From an uncultured Lachnospiraceae bacterium (GTDB lineage Bacteria > Bacillota > Clostridia > Lachnospirales > Lachnospiraceae), in assembly GCA_910584725.1 (NCBI GenBank), contig CAJUBE010000055.1, forward strand, positions 1-13,856: a DNA stretch of 13,856 nt. Reading direction: 5' to 3'. Position numbers and translations under genes: made by a program. A model generated the notes under the pieces. It searched no databases and was not told the origin of the DNA. It saw only the letters and a list, made by a program, of their open reading frames with translations. Shown one piece after another: positions 13,651-13,856 of the stretch; the first letter of the stretch is position 1; the number at the start of each line of letters is the position of its first letter.

Positions 13651-13680
13651 GCAGGGCGGAGCAATCCACCCTGCTATTTT
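13651..13680 (+). terminator. Intrinsic terminator of hpf
   Basis: GCAGGG (13651-13656) pairs with CCCTGC (13669-13674), and an inner GGA/TCC continues the stem after one mismatch. TATTTT follows. Confidence 0.75.
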
Positions 13681-13856
13681 CGCGCATAAGCAGAGTCAGA
13701 AGGATGGCGAAGTATGCACCATGCTTGCATGAGGGCATACTTTGGAAGCCTTATGACGAGCAACGCGAACGAGAAATGCGAAGCAATTCGAGTCTGCTTA
13801 TGCGCATAAGCAGAGTCAGAAGGATGGCGAAGTATGCACCATGCTTGCATGAGGGC
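13681..13856 (+). repeat. Tandem array of the structured repeat, exact 120-bp period (runs off the window)
   Basis: Bases 13682-13736 and 13802-13856 are identical over 55 bp at a 120-bp offset, and the second copy is cut by the window edge. One unit has three possible hairpins: a decayed GAAATGC/GCAATTC stem (from 13776), a palindrome of at least 20 bp, CTGCTTATGCGCATAAGCAG (13794-13813), and a nested stem AAGTATGC...GCATACTT (13710-13743) enclosing CATGC-TT-GCATG. The array starts immediately after the hpf terminator. Since 120 is a multiple of three, it also leaves open frames that are unlikely to be genes. Confidence 0.88.

Noticed and set aside
13681..13856. CRISPR array
   Set aside because: The period is 120 bp with near-complete identity across the unit where it can be compared; there are no short repeats with unique spacers and no cas genes.

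Overview
The window reads as an ordinary chromosomal segment of a low-to-moderate G+C Gram-positive anaerobe, most likely a member of the Lachnospiraceae (Clostridia). The grounds are gene content and order (ecfA1-ecfA2-ecfT-truA followed by rplM-rpsI), AGGAGG-type ribosome binding sites, TTGACA/TATAAT promoters with 16-18 bp spacing, a long-form hibernation factor, and an NlpC/P60 wall hydrolase with bacterial SH3 repeats. The taxonomic call is inference; no 16S rRNA is present.

Layout. 1-321 is the 3' end of a heptad-repeat coiled-coil gene, closed by a terminator and a dispersed repeat. 443-1516 (minus) is a membrane-anchored M15-family wall peptidase, divergent from the cobalamin/ECF block. 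1741-4330 encodes the shared energy-coupling module of ECF vitamin/metal transporters (two ATPases and the T subunit), followed by truA (4446-5309) with an unusual internal insertion. A consensus promoter at 5425-5453 starts a ~155-nt structured leader and the rplM-rpsI operon. Next come two tRNA genes with their own promoter and terminator, tRNA-Ala(CGC) and tRNA-Val(CAC). 6903-9103 is a two-gene membrane-protein operon (YitT family, MATE efflux). It converges on an SDR oxidoreductase that resembles the EF-P 5-aminopentanone reductase YmfI. That gene is divergent from trxB (10226-11143). 11364-12710 is a secreted SH3-NlpC/P60 hydrolase and 13106-13633 is hpf, the ribosome hibernation factor.

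Much of the window concerns translation and its maintenance: TruA, L13, S9, tRNAs, a possible EF-P modifier and HPF. Wall remodelling (M15 and NlpC/P60 enzymes) and transport form the rest.

The most unusual non-coding content is a family of roughly 120-bp structured repeats. It occurs as a degenerate copy at 375-440, a partial copy at 6784-6869 and a tandem array with an exact 120-bp period at 13681-13856 that runs off the window. Each copy or array lies directly downstream of the T-tract of an intrinsic terminator and in the same orientation as the upstream gene. A second notable signal is a cluster of four DnaA-box-like 9-mers at 12862-12932 upstream of hpf.
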